Program-made: the position numbers and the translations under genes
Shown: positions 53,935-63,689 of the stretch, piece after piece
How positions within the stretch are numbered: position 1 is the stretch's first letter
Layout: each line of letters begins with the position of its first letter
Notes under the pieces: generated by a model
Told to the model about the DNA's origin: nothing
Databases searched by the model: none
What the model saw: the letters and a program-made list of their open reading frames with translations, nothing else
Assembly: GCA_012317185.1 (NCBI GenBank)
Contig: CP048838.1
Location: 1,612,001-1,676,000, forward strand
DNA: 64,000 bases
Direction of reading: 5' to 3'
From: [Clostridium] innocuum
GTDB lineage: Bacteria; Bacillota_I; Bacilli_A; Erysipelotrichales; Erysipelotrichaceae

Positions 53935-54741
53935 ATGATGCTTTCTAAAAATAAATATTGTTTTAGAGTAGCGACGATATTGGTTATCCTTACCATATTG
54001 CAATGGGTGATAACCTATATGGAGGCTTATCAAGAAGCGACACCGCTGAATCAGTTTTATTTCACAACATCATTTCCGAGAAGTATATGGTTTGAAATGC
54101 TTTTGATGCTGTTATTTCCTTATGTAATATTGATGGATTATCATAAAGCTGTAAGTTGTGGTTACATCCATCAAATGATGATTAGAGTGGGAATAAAACA
54201 GATGTTTTTCTATTCCATTAAGCAAATCACAAAATATACATTAATTTTCTCGATACTGTTATATGCAGTGGTTTTATTCAACAGCTATGTAATTGCATTC
54301 ATACAGCCGAACGGTATTCCATCTGGACAAGAGCTTTTATCTTATTTTCTGGGAACATATGATATTCCGGATTTTCTCATTTATTTTATTACGACTGTTA
54401 TAGGAATATGCATATATTCTATTTTCATGTTTTCTCTTTGTTATGTCATACGCAATCGATATCTATATGTTTTCTTTACGCCTCTACTGTTATTTATTGG
54501 TATATTTTCCATATCCAGTTTCTTACACCCATTTCTGTTACAATTCTCATGGTATGCTCAAAATTCGGAGATTATGGCTATGCCATCCTGCATATTGCCG
54601 ATTGCTTTATTTGCGCCGGGTAGTTTAATGGAAGCTATTGGATTTTATAATTTTATTATCGGAACCATTGTGTATTTTGGAGGTGGAATCAGTATTTTAA
54701 TTATTGCCTGCAGAAAAATGAAAAAGGAGGCTTTCTTATGA
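53935..54741 (+). CDS. ABC-2-like permease, probable partner of the next gene
   Basis: 268 residues with about six membrane helices (FRVATILVILTILQWVITYM; FEMLLMLLFPYVILM; TLIFSILLYAVVLFNSYVIA; FLIYFITTVIGICIYSIFMF; YVFFTPLLLFIGIFSISSFL; FIIGTIVYFGGGISILIIAC). The arrangement suggests the membrane part of an ABC exporter or immunity transporter; DUF2705 is a possible family. AAAGGGGC precedes the start and its end overlaps the ATPase gene by four bases. Confidence 0.6.
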   Translation: MMLSKNKYCFRVATILVILTILQWVITYMEAYQEATPLNQFYFTTSFPRSIWFEMLLMLLFPYVILMDYHKAVSCGYIHQMMIRVGIKQMFFYSIKQITKYTLIFSILLYAVVLFNSYVIAFIQPNGIPSGQELLSYFLGTYDIPDFLIYFITTVIGICIYSIFMFSLCYVIRNRYLYVFFTPLLLFIGIFSISSFLHPFLLQFSWYAQNSEIMAMPSCILPIALFAPGSLMEAIGFYNFIIGTIVYFGGGISILIIACRKMKKEAFL

Positions 54742-55349
54742 AAAAGGCGATTTTGGAAATATGTCATGTCTCAAAATCATTTAGACACCAAAGCATTTTA
54801 TCAGATGGCAATATGACGGTTTATGAAGGTGAGCTTCTTTATTTGTGTGGGAAGAATGGAAGTGGTAAATCTACAATATTTAAAATCATAGCCGGTTTAC
54901 TAGAACCGGACACTGGTACATTGAATTGGATGAAAAAGGTGAAAATAGGTGCGTTAATTGAGAATCCTGAGTATATGGGAAGTGAAACATTATTTGATAA
55001 TCTTCGTTTTTTATATCAGTTAACTTCACCCTTTCATAAACAGGAAGTAGAGATGCTGGTTAATAGATTTAATCTTGCTCTGTACAATAAAAAACCTTTA
55101 AAAAAGTATAGTGTAGGGATGCTTCAGAAAGTGGGAATCATTCAGGCCATCATGGAACATCAAGATTTTATTATGCTTGATGAACCGATGCGTGGATTGG
55201 ATAAAGAGGCGCAGCAAACGTTTTATGAAATAATACAGGAACTCCATGAGGAAGGGAAAACCGTAATCATTGCATCACATGATGTTATGGATGAAATTGA
55301 ATTTGATAGAAAACTATGTGTAGAAAATGGAAAGATAATGGAATTATAA
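54738..55349 (+). CDS. ABC transporter ATP-binding protein
   Basis: 203 residues, complete nucleotide-binding domain: Walker A GKNGSGKST, Q-loop region GALIENPEYMG, a divergent signature YSVGMLQKVGI (for LSGGQ), Walker B FIMLDEPMRGLD and the switch His in IIASHDVMDE. ABC-2-type drug or bacteriocin-immunity ATPases (BcrA-like) have this form. AAGGAGG precedes it, and the ATG overlaps the permease stop. Confidence 0.9.
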   Translation: MKKAILEICHVSKSFRHQSILSDGNMTVYEGELLYLCGKNGSGKSTIFKIIAGLLEPDTGTLNWMKKVKIGALIENPEYMGSETLFDNLRFLYQLTSPFHKQEVEMLVNRFNLALYNKKPLKKYSVGMLQKVGIIQAIMEHQDFIMLDEPMRGLDKEAQQTFYEIIQELHEEGKTVIIASHDVMDEIEFDRKLCVENGKIMEL

Positions 55350-55972
55350 AGAAAGGAAGATTCCTGTATATAAAAGTTATTTTGCTAATAGTGTTTTCTG
55401 CTCTTGAGGCTGAAGATATCATGATGATTTTGTTTGGTATACCAAAAATACAGCTCATGTATGCCATGTTATTATGGCTTATCTGTGATATGCTTTTCTA
55501 TAGTGATATGTTACTCCCTTATTTTCGTATGAAATATGGAATGGCAATTCGACTTCAAAAGCATGGGATGTATACATGGTATGTAAAATACAGCGGTATG
55601 TCTTGCATGATTTTATGTTTATTTAGAATCTTTTTGCAATATAATAGCAAAGCTATTCGTGTATCTATCGCAGTTATTATGCTATATACAATCGGAGAAT
55701 GGCTCATTTTTACGCTTGTAATGATACTTTTTCAGCGACTTTCACAAGAAAAACAGCTGATGATTCAATTTGTTAATTATGACGCGATATGCTTTCTATT
55801 ATTTTTGTATATAGAATATAAGAAGTCAAAGGGAAGGACTTTAATCCGTAAGCATTGGATTTTCTATAGCGTTAATGGCAGAATTAAGGTCAAATCAACA
55901 ATTAAAGTTACAAATCGCACAGTAGAAACAAATATAGATATCCAATATTTAAAGCTTGTTTCTAGATTATGA
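55316..55972 (+). CDS. membrane protein, probable second ABC permease-like subunit
   Basis: Up to 218 residues with about five hydrophobic helices (VILLIVFSALEAEDIMMILF; QLMYAMLLWLICDMLFYSDM; CMILCLFRIFLQY; SIAVIMLYTIGEWLIFTLVM; AICFLLFLYIEY) and a basic C-terminal tail. Family not recognised. The start is uncertain: ATG 55316 lies inside the ATPase gene and lacks a ribosome site, while AAAGGAAG at 55352 could serve a CTG at 55364 or a later TTG. Confidence 0.5.
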   Translation: MCRKWKDNGIIKKGRFLYIKVILLIVFSALEAEDIMMILFGIPKIQLMYAMLLWLICDMLFYSDMLLPYFRMKYGMAIRLQKHGMYTWYVKYSGMSCMILCLFRIFLQYNSKAIRVSIAVIMLYTIGEWLIFTLVMILFQRLSQEKQLMIQFVNYDAICFLLFLYIEYKKSKGRTLIRKHWIFYSVNGRIKVKSTIKVTNRTVETNIDIQYLKLVSRL

Positions 55973-56003
55973 TTCTCATACGCATGGAGGTGGACAAGCA
56001 TAG

Positions 56004-58085
56004 ATGAGTGACGGTACAAATATATACCGTTTTTCTTGCTACGATATGAAAAAAATAATATGCATATTGGTCTGTATTTCTCAAATTCTTGTTGTTTATT
56101 GCGTGAAGTTTGCATTTTATGAACGCGATATTTCCGATATCCAGGGCTTCTTTGGATTGGAAGGAGAAAAGGAAGCGACTTTTTTCGAAATAACCCCGCA
56201 AAGCAATGAATTCGATCATAAACAAATGATAAATACCATGGAGGCCTTATCTCAAAAATTTAATTGTACGGTGATAAGAACAGAACAGCATGATTCTGAG
56301 TATATCTGGTATCTCTATAGTCCCTATGATATTTTTCAATACATGGATATTTCCAAGATTAGTGAGCATGATCTTGTATATGAGAATCAGTTGCGCTATG
56401 ATACAAAACAAAACAGCCTGCGCTTATTCAATCAGGACATTCGTCTGGTTATTCAGCCATTTCAAAATCTGAATCAGAGATTTCAAAATCTCGCAGGAGA
56501 TTATATCCTGTATTTTAATCAGGATACAGATAAAGATGCCTTTCTTACCGATATCTCTCAGCAGTATCCGGGTGCAATACAGGATATGGGAGCTTTTGAA
56601 CGACATGCATTTACGCTTTCATCCTATCTGAAAGAGAACATAATTCCGATGGGAATCATAACATTCCTATTGCTGGGGCTGCTTCTCATCATGCTGGTGA
56701 ATCAGAAATTAAAAACCATCGGCATATTGAAAAGTATGGGAATGTCTGGGCTGCGCATTGGAAGGTTACTGTATCAGAAGCTGTTTTTTCAAATCCTGGC
56801 TGTATCGTTACTCAGTATTGTTGTTGCTTATATCTGTATGATAGGCTTTGCCGCCAGACAGACCTATGAGGCAATCCTTTTGCTTTCTTTCTTCTGGATT
56901 GGATTTTCAATCGGTATGTTTCTTGTATTTGCAGGTACGGTTTTGTTGATTCTACGCTGTCCTGTCTATGCATTTATAAAAAATAGAAGCTTCACCAGAC
57001 GGTTTATGAATCTGAACTATCTATATGGTATTCTCGCCCTTCTTGTCCTGATGCCGCTTTGCATAACTGCATGGAAACAAATGCAATTGAATCTGCCTAC
57101 CTTTCAAGCACTATTGCGCCAACGGGATATGCTGGATTCCTATGTGTATGCATTTGATTATCAGGACGGATTTCGCTTTGACGGCTATGATGAGCAATCC
57201 ATAGAGGAAGATTACAGAAACAAAAAGCCAATTAAGAATGAAATGTATCGGATATACCTGCAGGAATACGAAAAGATAAATAGAGAAGGAGGTATCTATT
57301 ATCGAAAGGATGTTATCCCAAAAGGAGAGGAGCTGCAGCCGTATGCGGAAGTGAATCTGAATTATACAAAGCGCTTTCCTCTTAGAAAACGGGATGGCAG
57401 CCTTATTGAATTAACGGACAAAAAGGATACGGTGTATATCCTGCTTCCTGAATCGCTTACTACTGTGGATATCAGCTATCTTGAAACATACGGCAATCGG
57501 ATTGAGAGGCTGTATATTCAGGATGAGCAGGTGGATGCTGTGGATTTTTCTTTGCTGGACAGTATGCTGGATACAGCTTCCCCGATGTTTTATGTTGTAT
57601 ATAGTGATGATGCCTTTCGTCTGGGGAAAAAGGTAACAAATTATGTATATATGGATATGGATAAGCTGAGCACTTTGACCTCAGTTCATAACGGGGAGCA
57701 TCTGGAGCTTGTCAACAGTCGCGAGCGTTTGCAGCAGCGCATGCAGACACTGGCGAAGGAGCTGCTTCTTCAGGGAATGGTATTTGTTCCCTCCGCATTG
57801 CTGATTCTGCTGGTTATGGCAGAGTATACACATTTGTATCTGCTTTCCTTTCGACAGCGTATTTTTGTCAGACGGGTACAGGGAACCTCCTTTTTCAGGG
57901 TATATCTACGGTTGTTTACTGAGCTGTCAGCACCCTTTGTGTTTGTAATCGCATTGTTTCATCAACAGGAGGAATGGAAAATCACAGGTGTATTTCTGAT
58001 GATCAGTCTGATTGCGTCGATGCTGTTTGTCTATGTAAAAGATAAGGGTGTACGAAATCAAAGCAGGGAGGTGCATATCGGATGA
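56004..58085 (+). CDS. DUF1430-like bacteriocin-associated integral membrane protein
   Basis: 693 residues. An N-terminal helix (~16-36), a large extracytoplasmic domain (~40-205), three helices (~212-235, 262-285, 292-320; with LKTIGILKSMGMSGLRIGRL between, as in FtsX-type permeases), a fourth (~342-360), a second external domain (~370-575) and four C-terminal helices. This is the layout I know from bacteriocin-associated integral membrane proteins (TIGR01654/DUF1430) encoded with lactococcin 972-group ABC ATPases. GGAGGTGG lies about 12 bases before the ATG. GC is closer to the core genome than the genes before it. Ends by overlapping the ATPase gene. Confidence 0.75.
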   Translation: MSDGTNIYRFSCYDMKKIICILVCISQILVVYCVKFAFYERDISDIQGFFGLEGEKEATFFEITPQSNEFDHKQMINTMEALSQKFNCTVIRTEQHDSEYIWYLYSPYDIFQYMDISKISEHDLVYENQLRYDTKQNSLRLFNQDIRLVIQPFQNLNQRFQNLAGDYILYFNQDTDKDAFLTDISQQYPGAIQDMGAFERHAFTLSSYLKENIIPMGIITFLLLGLLLIMLVNQKLKTIGILKSMGMSGLRIGRLLYQKLFFQILAVSLLSIVVAYICMIGFAARQTYEAILLLSFFWIGFSIGMFLVFAGTVLLILRCPVYAFIKNRSFTRRFMNLNYLYGILALLVLMPLCITAWKQMQLNLPTFQALLRQRDMLDSYVYAFDYQDGFRFDGYDEQSIEEDYRNKKPIKNEMYRIYLQEYEKINREGGIYYRKDVIPKGEELQPYAEVNLNYTKRFPLRKRDGSLIELTDKKDTVYILLPESLTTVDISYLETYGNRIERLYIQDEQVDAVDFSLLDSMLDTASPMFYVVYSDDAFRLGKKVTNYVYMDMDKLSTLTSVHNGEHLELVNSRERLQQRMQTLAKELLLQGMVFVPSALLILLVMAEYTHLYLLSFRQRIFVRRVQGTSFFRVYLRLFTELSAPFVFVIALFHQQEEWKITGVFLMISLIASMLFVYVKDKGVRNQSREVHIG

Positions 58086-58726
58086 AGTCGATCACGTTAA
58101 AGAATATTACACACACATACGGAAAACATACGGTTCTACATGATGTCACCCTATCATTGCCCATAGGAAAAATGATTGCGATATGCGGTCCAAGCGGCTG
58201 TGGAAAGACAACGCTTCTCAATATTATCGGCTTGCTGGAGCGTCCGAGCAGGGGAAGTGTGCAGTATGATGAAATGGAGGTTCGCGCAAACAGCAGCAGA
58301 GCGGTGAAAAAGCTCCGCTACACAATCGGCTTCCTGTTTCAAAATTACGGATTGTCGGATAATGATACGGTTTTGTGGAATATGCTGAGTGCCATGGAAT
58401 ATGTGAAGACCGGTAAGGAAGAGAAAAAGAAATGCATTGCGCAAGCGCTGGAAAAGGTGGGACTGTACGGTATCGAACAACAGAAAATCTGTCAGCTGTC
58501 TGGTGGAGAGCAGCAGCGTGTAGCGCTGGCAAAGCTGATGGTAAAGCCCTGTGAACTGATCCTTGCGGATGAGCCGACGGGAAATCTGGATGAGGAAAAT
58601 CGGGATATAGTATTTTCGATTTTGCGTGATTTGAATCAGAAAGGAAAGACGGTTGTTATGGTTACGCATGATCCTGTGCTTGCGAAGCGTTGTGATGAGG
58701 TCATTTTATTGGAAAAACACATATAA
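58082..58726 (+). CDS. MacB/LolD-type ABC ATPase, bacteriocin export group
   Basis: 214 residues: Walker [12 protein letters not shown]-loop FLFQNYGL, signature [13 protein letters not shown], Walker [13 protein letters not shown] and switch [11 protein letters not shown]. The close fit to the MacB type and its four-base overlap with the DUF1430-like gene make it the ATPase of that transporter, as in the lactococcin 972 group (TIGR03608). RBS GGGAGGTGC. The last gene of the cluster. Confidence 0.9.
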   Translation: MKSITLKNITHTYGKHTVLHDVTLSLPIGKMIAICGPSGCGKTTLLNIIGLLERPSRGSVQYDEMEVRANSSRAVKKLRYTIGFLFQNYGLSDNDTVLWNMLSAMEYVKTGKEEKKKCIAQALEKVGLYGIEQQKICQLSGGEQQRVALAKLMVKPCELILADEPTGNLDEENRDIVFSILRDLNQKGKTVVMVTHDPVLAKRCDEVILLEKHI

Positions 58727-58730
58727 AAAG

Positions 58731-58774
58731 CTGGAGGCAGTGATTTTGAAAATCGGAATATGCCTCCAGTTTTC
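58731..58774 (+). terminator. rho-independent terminator
   Basis: CTGGAGGCA and TGCCTCCAG form a perfect nine-base stem followed by TTTT. It closes the bacteriocin-like island. Confidence 0.8.
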
Positions 58775-58941
58775 GTATATTCTATTGTTATGGTGAAAAG
58801 AGATGCTTATCGTGTGTGAGAATTTATTTTCCGAAACACAGATAAATGCATTGGCTATGATAAAATCTTCAAATTTCATGAAAAAGTATATATGCAGCAA
58901 TAAAAATACGATATACTGTACATAACAAATGGAGGGATTTT

Positions 58942-61551
58942 ATGGTAAAAGAAGAGGTAAGAAATCTGTCATTTCTGTTTACGGAAACAGGGTTTGTGTT
59001 GGATACCGTTGATAGAGAACAGCAAGATTCTAAATGGTTTCAACGATTTCAGGAGGATTAATACAGTGCCTTGTATGATTTCGGCTTTCAGGAACGCATT
59101 CATCAACTGCATGCTTCCACCGGTTTCCTTCATCGTACAGCAGAATTGTTTATCCATGTTTTAACATCCCTAAGCGAGCTGGAAATCGCCAGAGAGCAGG
59201 TGCAAATCACATTGCCAGTTGACATATGGGAACAATTGCAGAAGGAGCTGCCTTTTGCTATTGGCAGTGAGTTCATTACCTATGAATGGGTACAGAATAT
59301 CTTTGTTCACCTGCACGAGGTATTTTGCAGGGAAATCCGCAGGTATGAGGGAAGTGTAAAACTATATCTTGCTGAGAAAAATCAGAATCTAAAGGTGGCA
59401 GAGCGTATTTTCTTTCATTTGGTTGAGAGCAAGGATGAGGATTTTCCATTTGCTTTTCTGGCAACCTATGCGACGAAGGATACGGAAGGCAGGATCCGGC
59501 ACATGCCGCTTCGTTACGCTTTGGAAGAATTCAAGCAGGAGCGCGACCGTCTGCTGACTCTGTTATCCTGTCTGAACAAGGCTGCAAAGACATGTGACTT
59601 ACTGGATTCCTTTATCGCGCATGGAGAGCTGTTTCATCCTTTGCGCCTGCAGACACAGGAGGCCTATGAAATCCTGAAGCATACAGAAGAAATTGAAGCC
59701 TGTGGAATCTTATGCAGAATCCCGAACTGGTGGCGGAAAAAATATGCCAGTGTTTCTGTAACCATGAAGATGGGGGAGAAAAAGCCTTCCCTGCTCGGTT
59801 TTGATTCTCTATTGTCAATACAACCGGAATTCAGTGTGGACGGTGTTGCTTTAACCAAGGAAGATATCGAACAGCTGCTTCTGCAAAGTGAGGGTCTTGC
59901 CTTTTTAAAGGGGAAATGGGTTGAAGTCAACCATAAAAAGCTGCAGGCTCTTTTAAAGCAGATGGAAAATTCAGAAAATGAAAGTATTACGTTAATGGAA
60001 GCTTTAAGAACCAATCTAAAAGAAGAAGAGCAAGCAGAGGATGATATAAGCATATGCAATGTGGAATGGCTCCAGTCTTTTCTCCAAAGTCTTCGCAAGC
60101 CTGCTGAACATCAGAGCGATCATGTGCCTGCGACACTTCAGGCAGTGCTTCGCCCTTATCAAAAGGCAGGCTACAGCTGGCTGCGGCAGACGCAGCAGGT
60201 TCATTTCGGAGCCTGTCTTGCGGATGACATGGGGCTTGGTAAAACGCTTCAGGTATTGAGCTTTCTGGAGGAGCTGCGTCTGGAGAAGCCGGATAGCAAA
60301 GTTCTACTCATTGTCCCTGCTTCTTTGCTGGGGAACTGGAGCAGTGAGGGTAAGCATTTCCTTTACACCAAAGATGGATTTTCATATATTGCATGGCAAA
60401 ACAAGTGATAAGCTCTGTATGGATTATGAAGACTTGCATGTGTTCCTTACCATCACAACCTATTGAATGGCCGCAAAGCTGAGCTGCCTGAAGGATGAGG
60501 AATGGGACTGTATCATCCTGGATGAGGCGCAGGCAATCAAAAATCCACTGACCAAGCAGACCAGGGCACTCAAAGGGCTTAAGGGGGCGATGCGAATTGC
60601 CATGACCGGTACACCGATTGAAAATGATTTGTCAAATTTATGGTCCTTGTTTGATTTGCTGAATAAGGGATTGCTGGGCACAGCAACGGAATTTAAAGCC
60701 TTTGTAAACGTCTGGAGGAACATCCGGAAGGATATCAAAAGCTGAAAGCGATGATTGCTCCGTATATGCTTCGGCGTTTGAAAACGGATAAAACCATTAT
60801 AGCGGATCTGCCTGAAAAGCTGGAATCCGATGAGTATGTCACACTCAGCAAACAACAGGTTGTCTTATATCGGAAGCTGATTGCCGATATGGAAGAGAAA
60901 ATCAAAGAGTCTGAAGGAATGGAACGCCGTGGCATAGTGCTGTCCACCATCACAAAGCTGAAGCAGATATGCAATCATCCGGATCAGTATCTTAGAGAGG
61001 AATCGTACCGGATAAAGGATAGCGGAAAGCTGGAAATGCTGAAAGAAATCTGTGAAACGATATATGAAAAAAGAGAACGGGTTCTGGTATTTACACAATA
61101 TAAAGAAATCATTCCGTACCTGCATGCTACTCTGGCCAAAATTTTCCATCAGGAGGGCTATGTTCTGCACGGTGGTACACCGGTGAAAAAACGTTCAGAG
61201 ATTGTTGCCGCATTTCAACAGGAAGCCTATGTTTCCTATATCGTTCTTTCCTTAAAAGCAGCTGGAACCGGATTGAATCTGACAGCCGCAAATCATGTGA
61301 TTCATTTTGACCGCTGGTGGAATCCGGCAGTTGAGAATCAGGCAACGGACAGGGCATTTCGCATCGGTCAGAAAAAGAATGTAATTGTACATAAGCTGAT
61401 CAGTAAGGGAACGGTGGAAGAAAAAATCGACGAACTGATAAAATCCAAGGTGGAGCTGTCACAGCAGGTAATCGGAGATGGTAAAGAGACATGGATTACG
61501 GAGATGAACAATGAGGAATTGATGAATCTTCTTCGTTTGGATGCGAGGTGA
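58942..61551 (+). pseudogene. SNF2-family DEAD/DEAH helicase, multiply disrupted
   Basis: About 870 codons of a bacterial SNF2 ATPase are readable over three frames. Lesions: TAA at 59059 (codon 40); a frameshift near 60390; TGA at 60464; and loss of one A near 60705 (GTAAACG for GTAAAACG). Helicase motifs survive: DDMGLGKTLQV (I), IILDEAQAIKNP (II), AMTGTPIEN (III), KLKQICNHP, VLVFTQYKEI (IV), HGGTPVKKR, LSLKAAGTGLNLTAANHVIH (V) and ATDRAFRIGQKKNV (VI). The N-terminal half (~59080-60000) is the accessory region typical of the family. The ATG at 58942 follows GGAGGG. The downstream SWIM protein remains intact. Confidence 0.9.
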
Positions 61552-61555
61552 GCAT

Positions 61556-62278
61556 ATGAGCAGATATTGGAAAACAGCAGAATATTCTCAGCTATCGGCA
61601 GAGGAGCTGCGATATAAGGCTGAGGAAAGTATGAGGAAAGCAGAAGGTAAGGGCCGCAGCATGGAGCCGGTCACGATAGAAGGAAGAGTAATCACCGTCA
61701 GCTGGTGGGGAAAGGCATGGTGTGAGAATCTTGAAAAATATGCAGATTTCGCATCACGGCTGGAGCGTGGAAAGCGATATGTGCGTACGGGAACTGTGAT
61801 TGACCTAAAGATTCGCGCGGGAAGAATTCAAGCTCGGGTTCAGGGACGGCGGAAAGCACCGTACAAGGTGGAAATTCACATATCACCCTTAAAGGAAGAA
61901 GACTGCCAGTGCATAATGCAGGCTTGTGCCAATCAGATTGAAAATCTGGAAGCACTGCTCAGCGGTGAATTCCCACAGAGTCTGCAGGAGCTGTTTACCG
62001 GTGAGAGCGGCCTCTTCCCAAGTCCAAGAGAAATCAGCTTTCAATGCAGCTGCCCCGACTGGGCGATTATGTGCAAGCATGTTGCGGCAGTATTGTATGG
62101 AGTAGGAAATCGTCTGGATGAAAATCCGTTTCTGTTTTTTACACTGCGTGGAATTGATTTAGCTAAATTCATCGACGTTGCAATTGGGAATAAAGTGGAG
62201 ATGATGCTGGAGCATGCCAATGAAAAAAGTGCACGTATTATGGATAATGCGGCAATTCACGATGTATTTGGATTATAA
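61556..62278 (+). CDS. SWIM zinc-finger protein
   Basis: 240 residues. The SWIM motif CSCPDWAIMCKHVAAVLYG (CxCx5-6CxH) is at about residues 163-181; upstream lies a basic WWGKAWCENLEKYADFASRL segment with RKAPYKVEIHI. SWIM domains bind DNA or proteins and often accompany SNF2 helicases, as here. I use the ATG at 61556 (GAGGTGAGC overlapping the helicase stop). With its helicase partner broken, its present role is unclear. Confidence 0.9.
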   Translation: MSRYWKTAEYSQLSAEELRYKAEESMRKAEGKGRSMEPVTIEGRVITVSWWGKAWCENLEKYADFASRLERGKRYVRTGTVIDLKIRAGRIQARVQGRRKAPYKVEIHISPLKEEDCQCIMQACANQIENLEALLSGEFPQSLQELFTGESGLFPSPREISFQCSCPDWAIMCKHVAAVLYGVGNRLDENPFLFFTLRGIDLAKFIDVAIGNKVEMMLEHANEKSARIMDNAAIHDVFGL

Positions 62279-62287
62279 GGAGATGTT

Positions 62288-63166
62288 ATGGAAAAAAGAA
62301 AAAGTGTGTCCATGGATGCGTTCATGGGGAAGTATGCGGGTGTATATTACATAAAGTTGCTGCTGAAGGAGCCGGTTGAAAGTCGTGCTCTTGCAATCAG
62401 GGAGCGACTGCTAAAGAGGTTTAACGAGGTAGATGATGTTATAGAGCAGGAGGGTATGTATTCCTATGCACTCTGTAATCATAAAGTAACCTATAAGGAT
62501 GATGTGAAGGTGCCATCGCAGCTGTTTATAACGCAGATGATTGCGTTTGATAAAAAGACGATACCGGAACTGGTTTTGCAACAATGCTGGAGCTGTGAAA
62601 ATGTTGAGGAGCTGCTCGAAGACTGTCAATATGAAATCATGTTTTCCGATTTTATGGCAAGTGGGCTTCCTGTGCGGGAGCGTTGTGAAATACTTGCAGC
62701 ATTTGCGGATATTATGATGGAGGTTTATCCGGAGGCAGTGGCGATGTACTGGCCGCATGCAGGAAAGATTGTACCAAGAGCTGACTGGTTAAACAGCAGC
62801 TGGAGCAATCCTGCGCTGCATTTTCTTGATGGCGGTGTCAATGTGCGATTGTTCAATATTGCGGAGAGCTCGGAAAAGATTGTGGATACGACCGGTTTGA
62901 CAGCGATAGGACTGTGTGATTTGCAGTGTCACTTTCATGATTTGGATATAGATTTTATTATTCGCTATATGTTTAATTTTACATCTTATCTTTATGCACA
63001 GGGAGAAGATATTATCAAAGACGGAGATACTATGGATGGTAGGAATGCACAGGAGCGATGGCGTTGTCAGCACGAGGATGCATTAGTTTCTCCAAGTCGG
63101 GTGGTTATTGATGTGAATCCCGGTGAATTTGGTGCTGGAAAGCGTGTTGAGCAAATGGAAGCATAA
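62288..63166 (+). CDS. DUF4261 domain protein
   Basis: 292 residues. PEAVAMYWPHAGKIVPRADW near the middle, followed by SNPALHFLDGGVNVRLFNIA and TTGLTAIGLCDLQCHFHDLD, matches the DUF4261 pattern (residues ~140-215). The N-terminal ~110 residues are an alpha/beta region. Function unknown. It starts ten bases after the SWIM gene (AAGGAGATG), so the three genes formed one operon. Confidence 0.75.
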   Translation: MEKRKSVSMDAFMGKYAGVYYIKLLLKEPVESRALAIRERLLKRFNEVDDVIEQEGMYSYALCNHKVTYKDDVKVPSQLFITQMIAFDKKTIPELVLQQCWSCENVEELLEDCQYEIMFSDFMASGLPVRERCEILAAFADIMMEVYPEAVAMYWPHAGKIVPRADWLNSSWSNPALHFLDGGVNVRLFNIAESSEKIVDTTGLTAIGLCDLQCHFHDLDIDFIIRYMFNFTSYLYAQGEDIIKDGDTMDGRNAQERWRCQHEDALVSPSRVVIDVNPGEFGAGKRVEQMEA

Positions 63167-63287
63167 ACAAGGCAGCAAAAGATTATAATGTGAGATTCAG
63201 CTGCTATGGTGATTGTTAGTAAGTCAAGTGCTATTCTAATCCTATAGATCTAATTTTATTATGGATGAATGCTGTTTTTGGCCTTCG
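63167..63287. other. noncoding stretch before the CRISPR-like array
   Basis: About 120 bases, AT-rich, possibly the leader of the array. It shows no obvious match to the sequence preceding the repeats at 29870. Confidence 0.35.
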
Positions 63288-63526
63288 GTCTAGCCTCTCC
63301 TGAGGCTAGTGGATCTAAATGCAACTATGATATGGTTAAGCAATCGTAACCCCAGTATAGCCTCTCCAAGGCTAGCGTATCTAAATTCTGGCAGCTCCTT
63401 TTTCAATTGTATCTGACAAATGTCTAGCCCCTCCTCGAGGATTATATGTCTAAATTTATGGATGTTAATTTGAAGATAAAAGGAATGATTGAGCTAGACT
63501 TCTCTTGATGCTATCAAACAAAATCG
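63288..63526 (+). CRISPR. orphan CRISPR-like array, four decaying type I-C-like repeats
   Basis: Repeat 1 (63288-63320): GTCTAGCCTC-TCCT-GAGGCTA-GTGGATCTAAAT, 33 bases, identical to the first repeat at 29870 except in the loop. Repeat 2 (63355-63386) and repeat 3 (63422-63455) keep the palindrome and the (T/G)ATCTAAAT or GTCTAAAT end with changes. A fourth, poor copy (about 63493-63526) reads CTAGACTTCTCTTGATGCTA. Spacers are 34, 35 and ~37 bases. Decay increases away from the first repeat, as at a trailer end. No cas genes are near. Confidence 0.6.
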
Positions 63527-63538
63527 CCTATAAATAAG

Positions 63539-63570
63539 AAAAGACGAGTATATACCGCTCGTCTTTTTAC
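63539..63570. terminator. bidirectional terminator
   Basis: AAAAGACGAG and CTCGTCTTTTT (to 63569) form a perfect stem with A and T runs on either side. It can serve both the DUF4261 operon and the leftward ABC-2 permease. Confidence 0.75.
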
Positions 63571-63689
63571 AATTGTTAAAGGTTATTCCCAGGTTTAAAA
63601 AATAGCACAACATTGCTTCCGGTATTACATGATTCCTGATTACATAGAGATATGGAACATGCATACATAAGTAATCACACTATCCTCAG

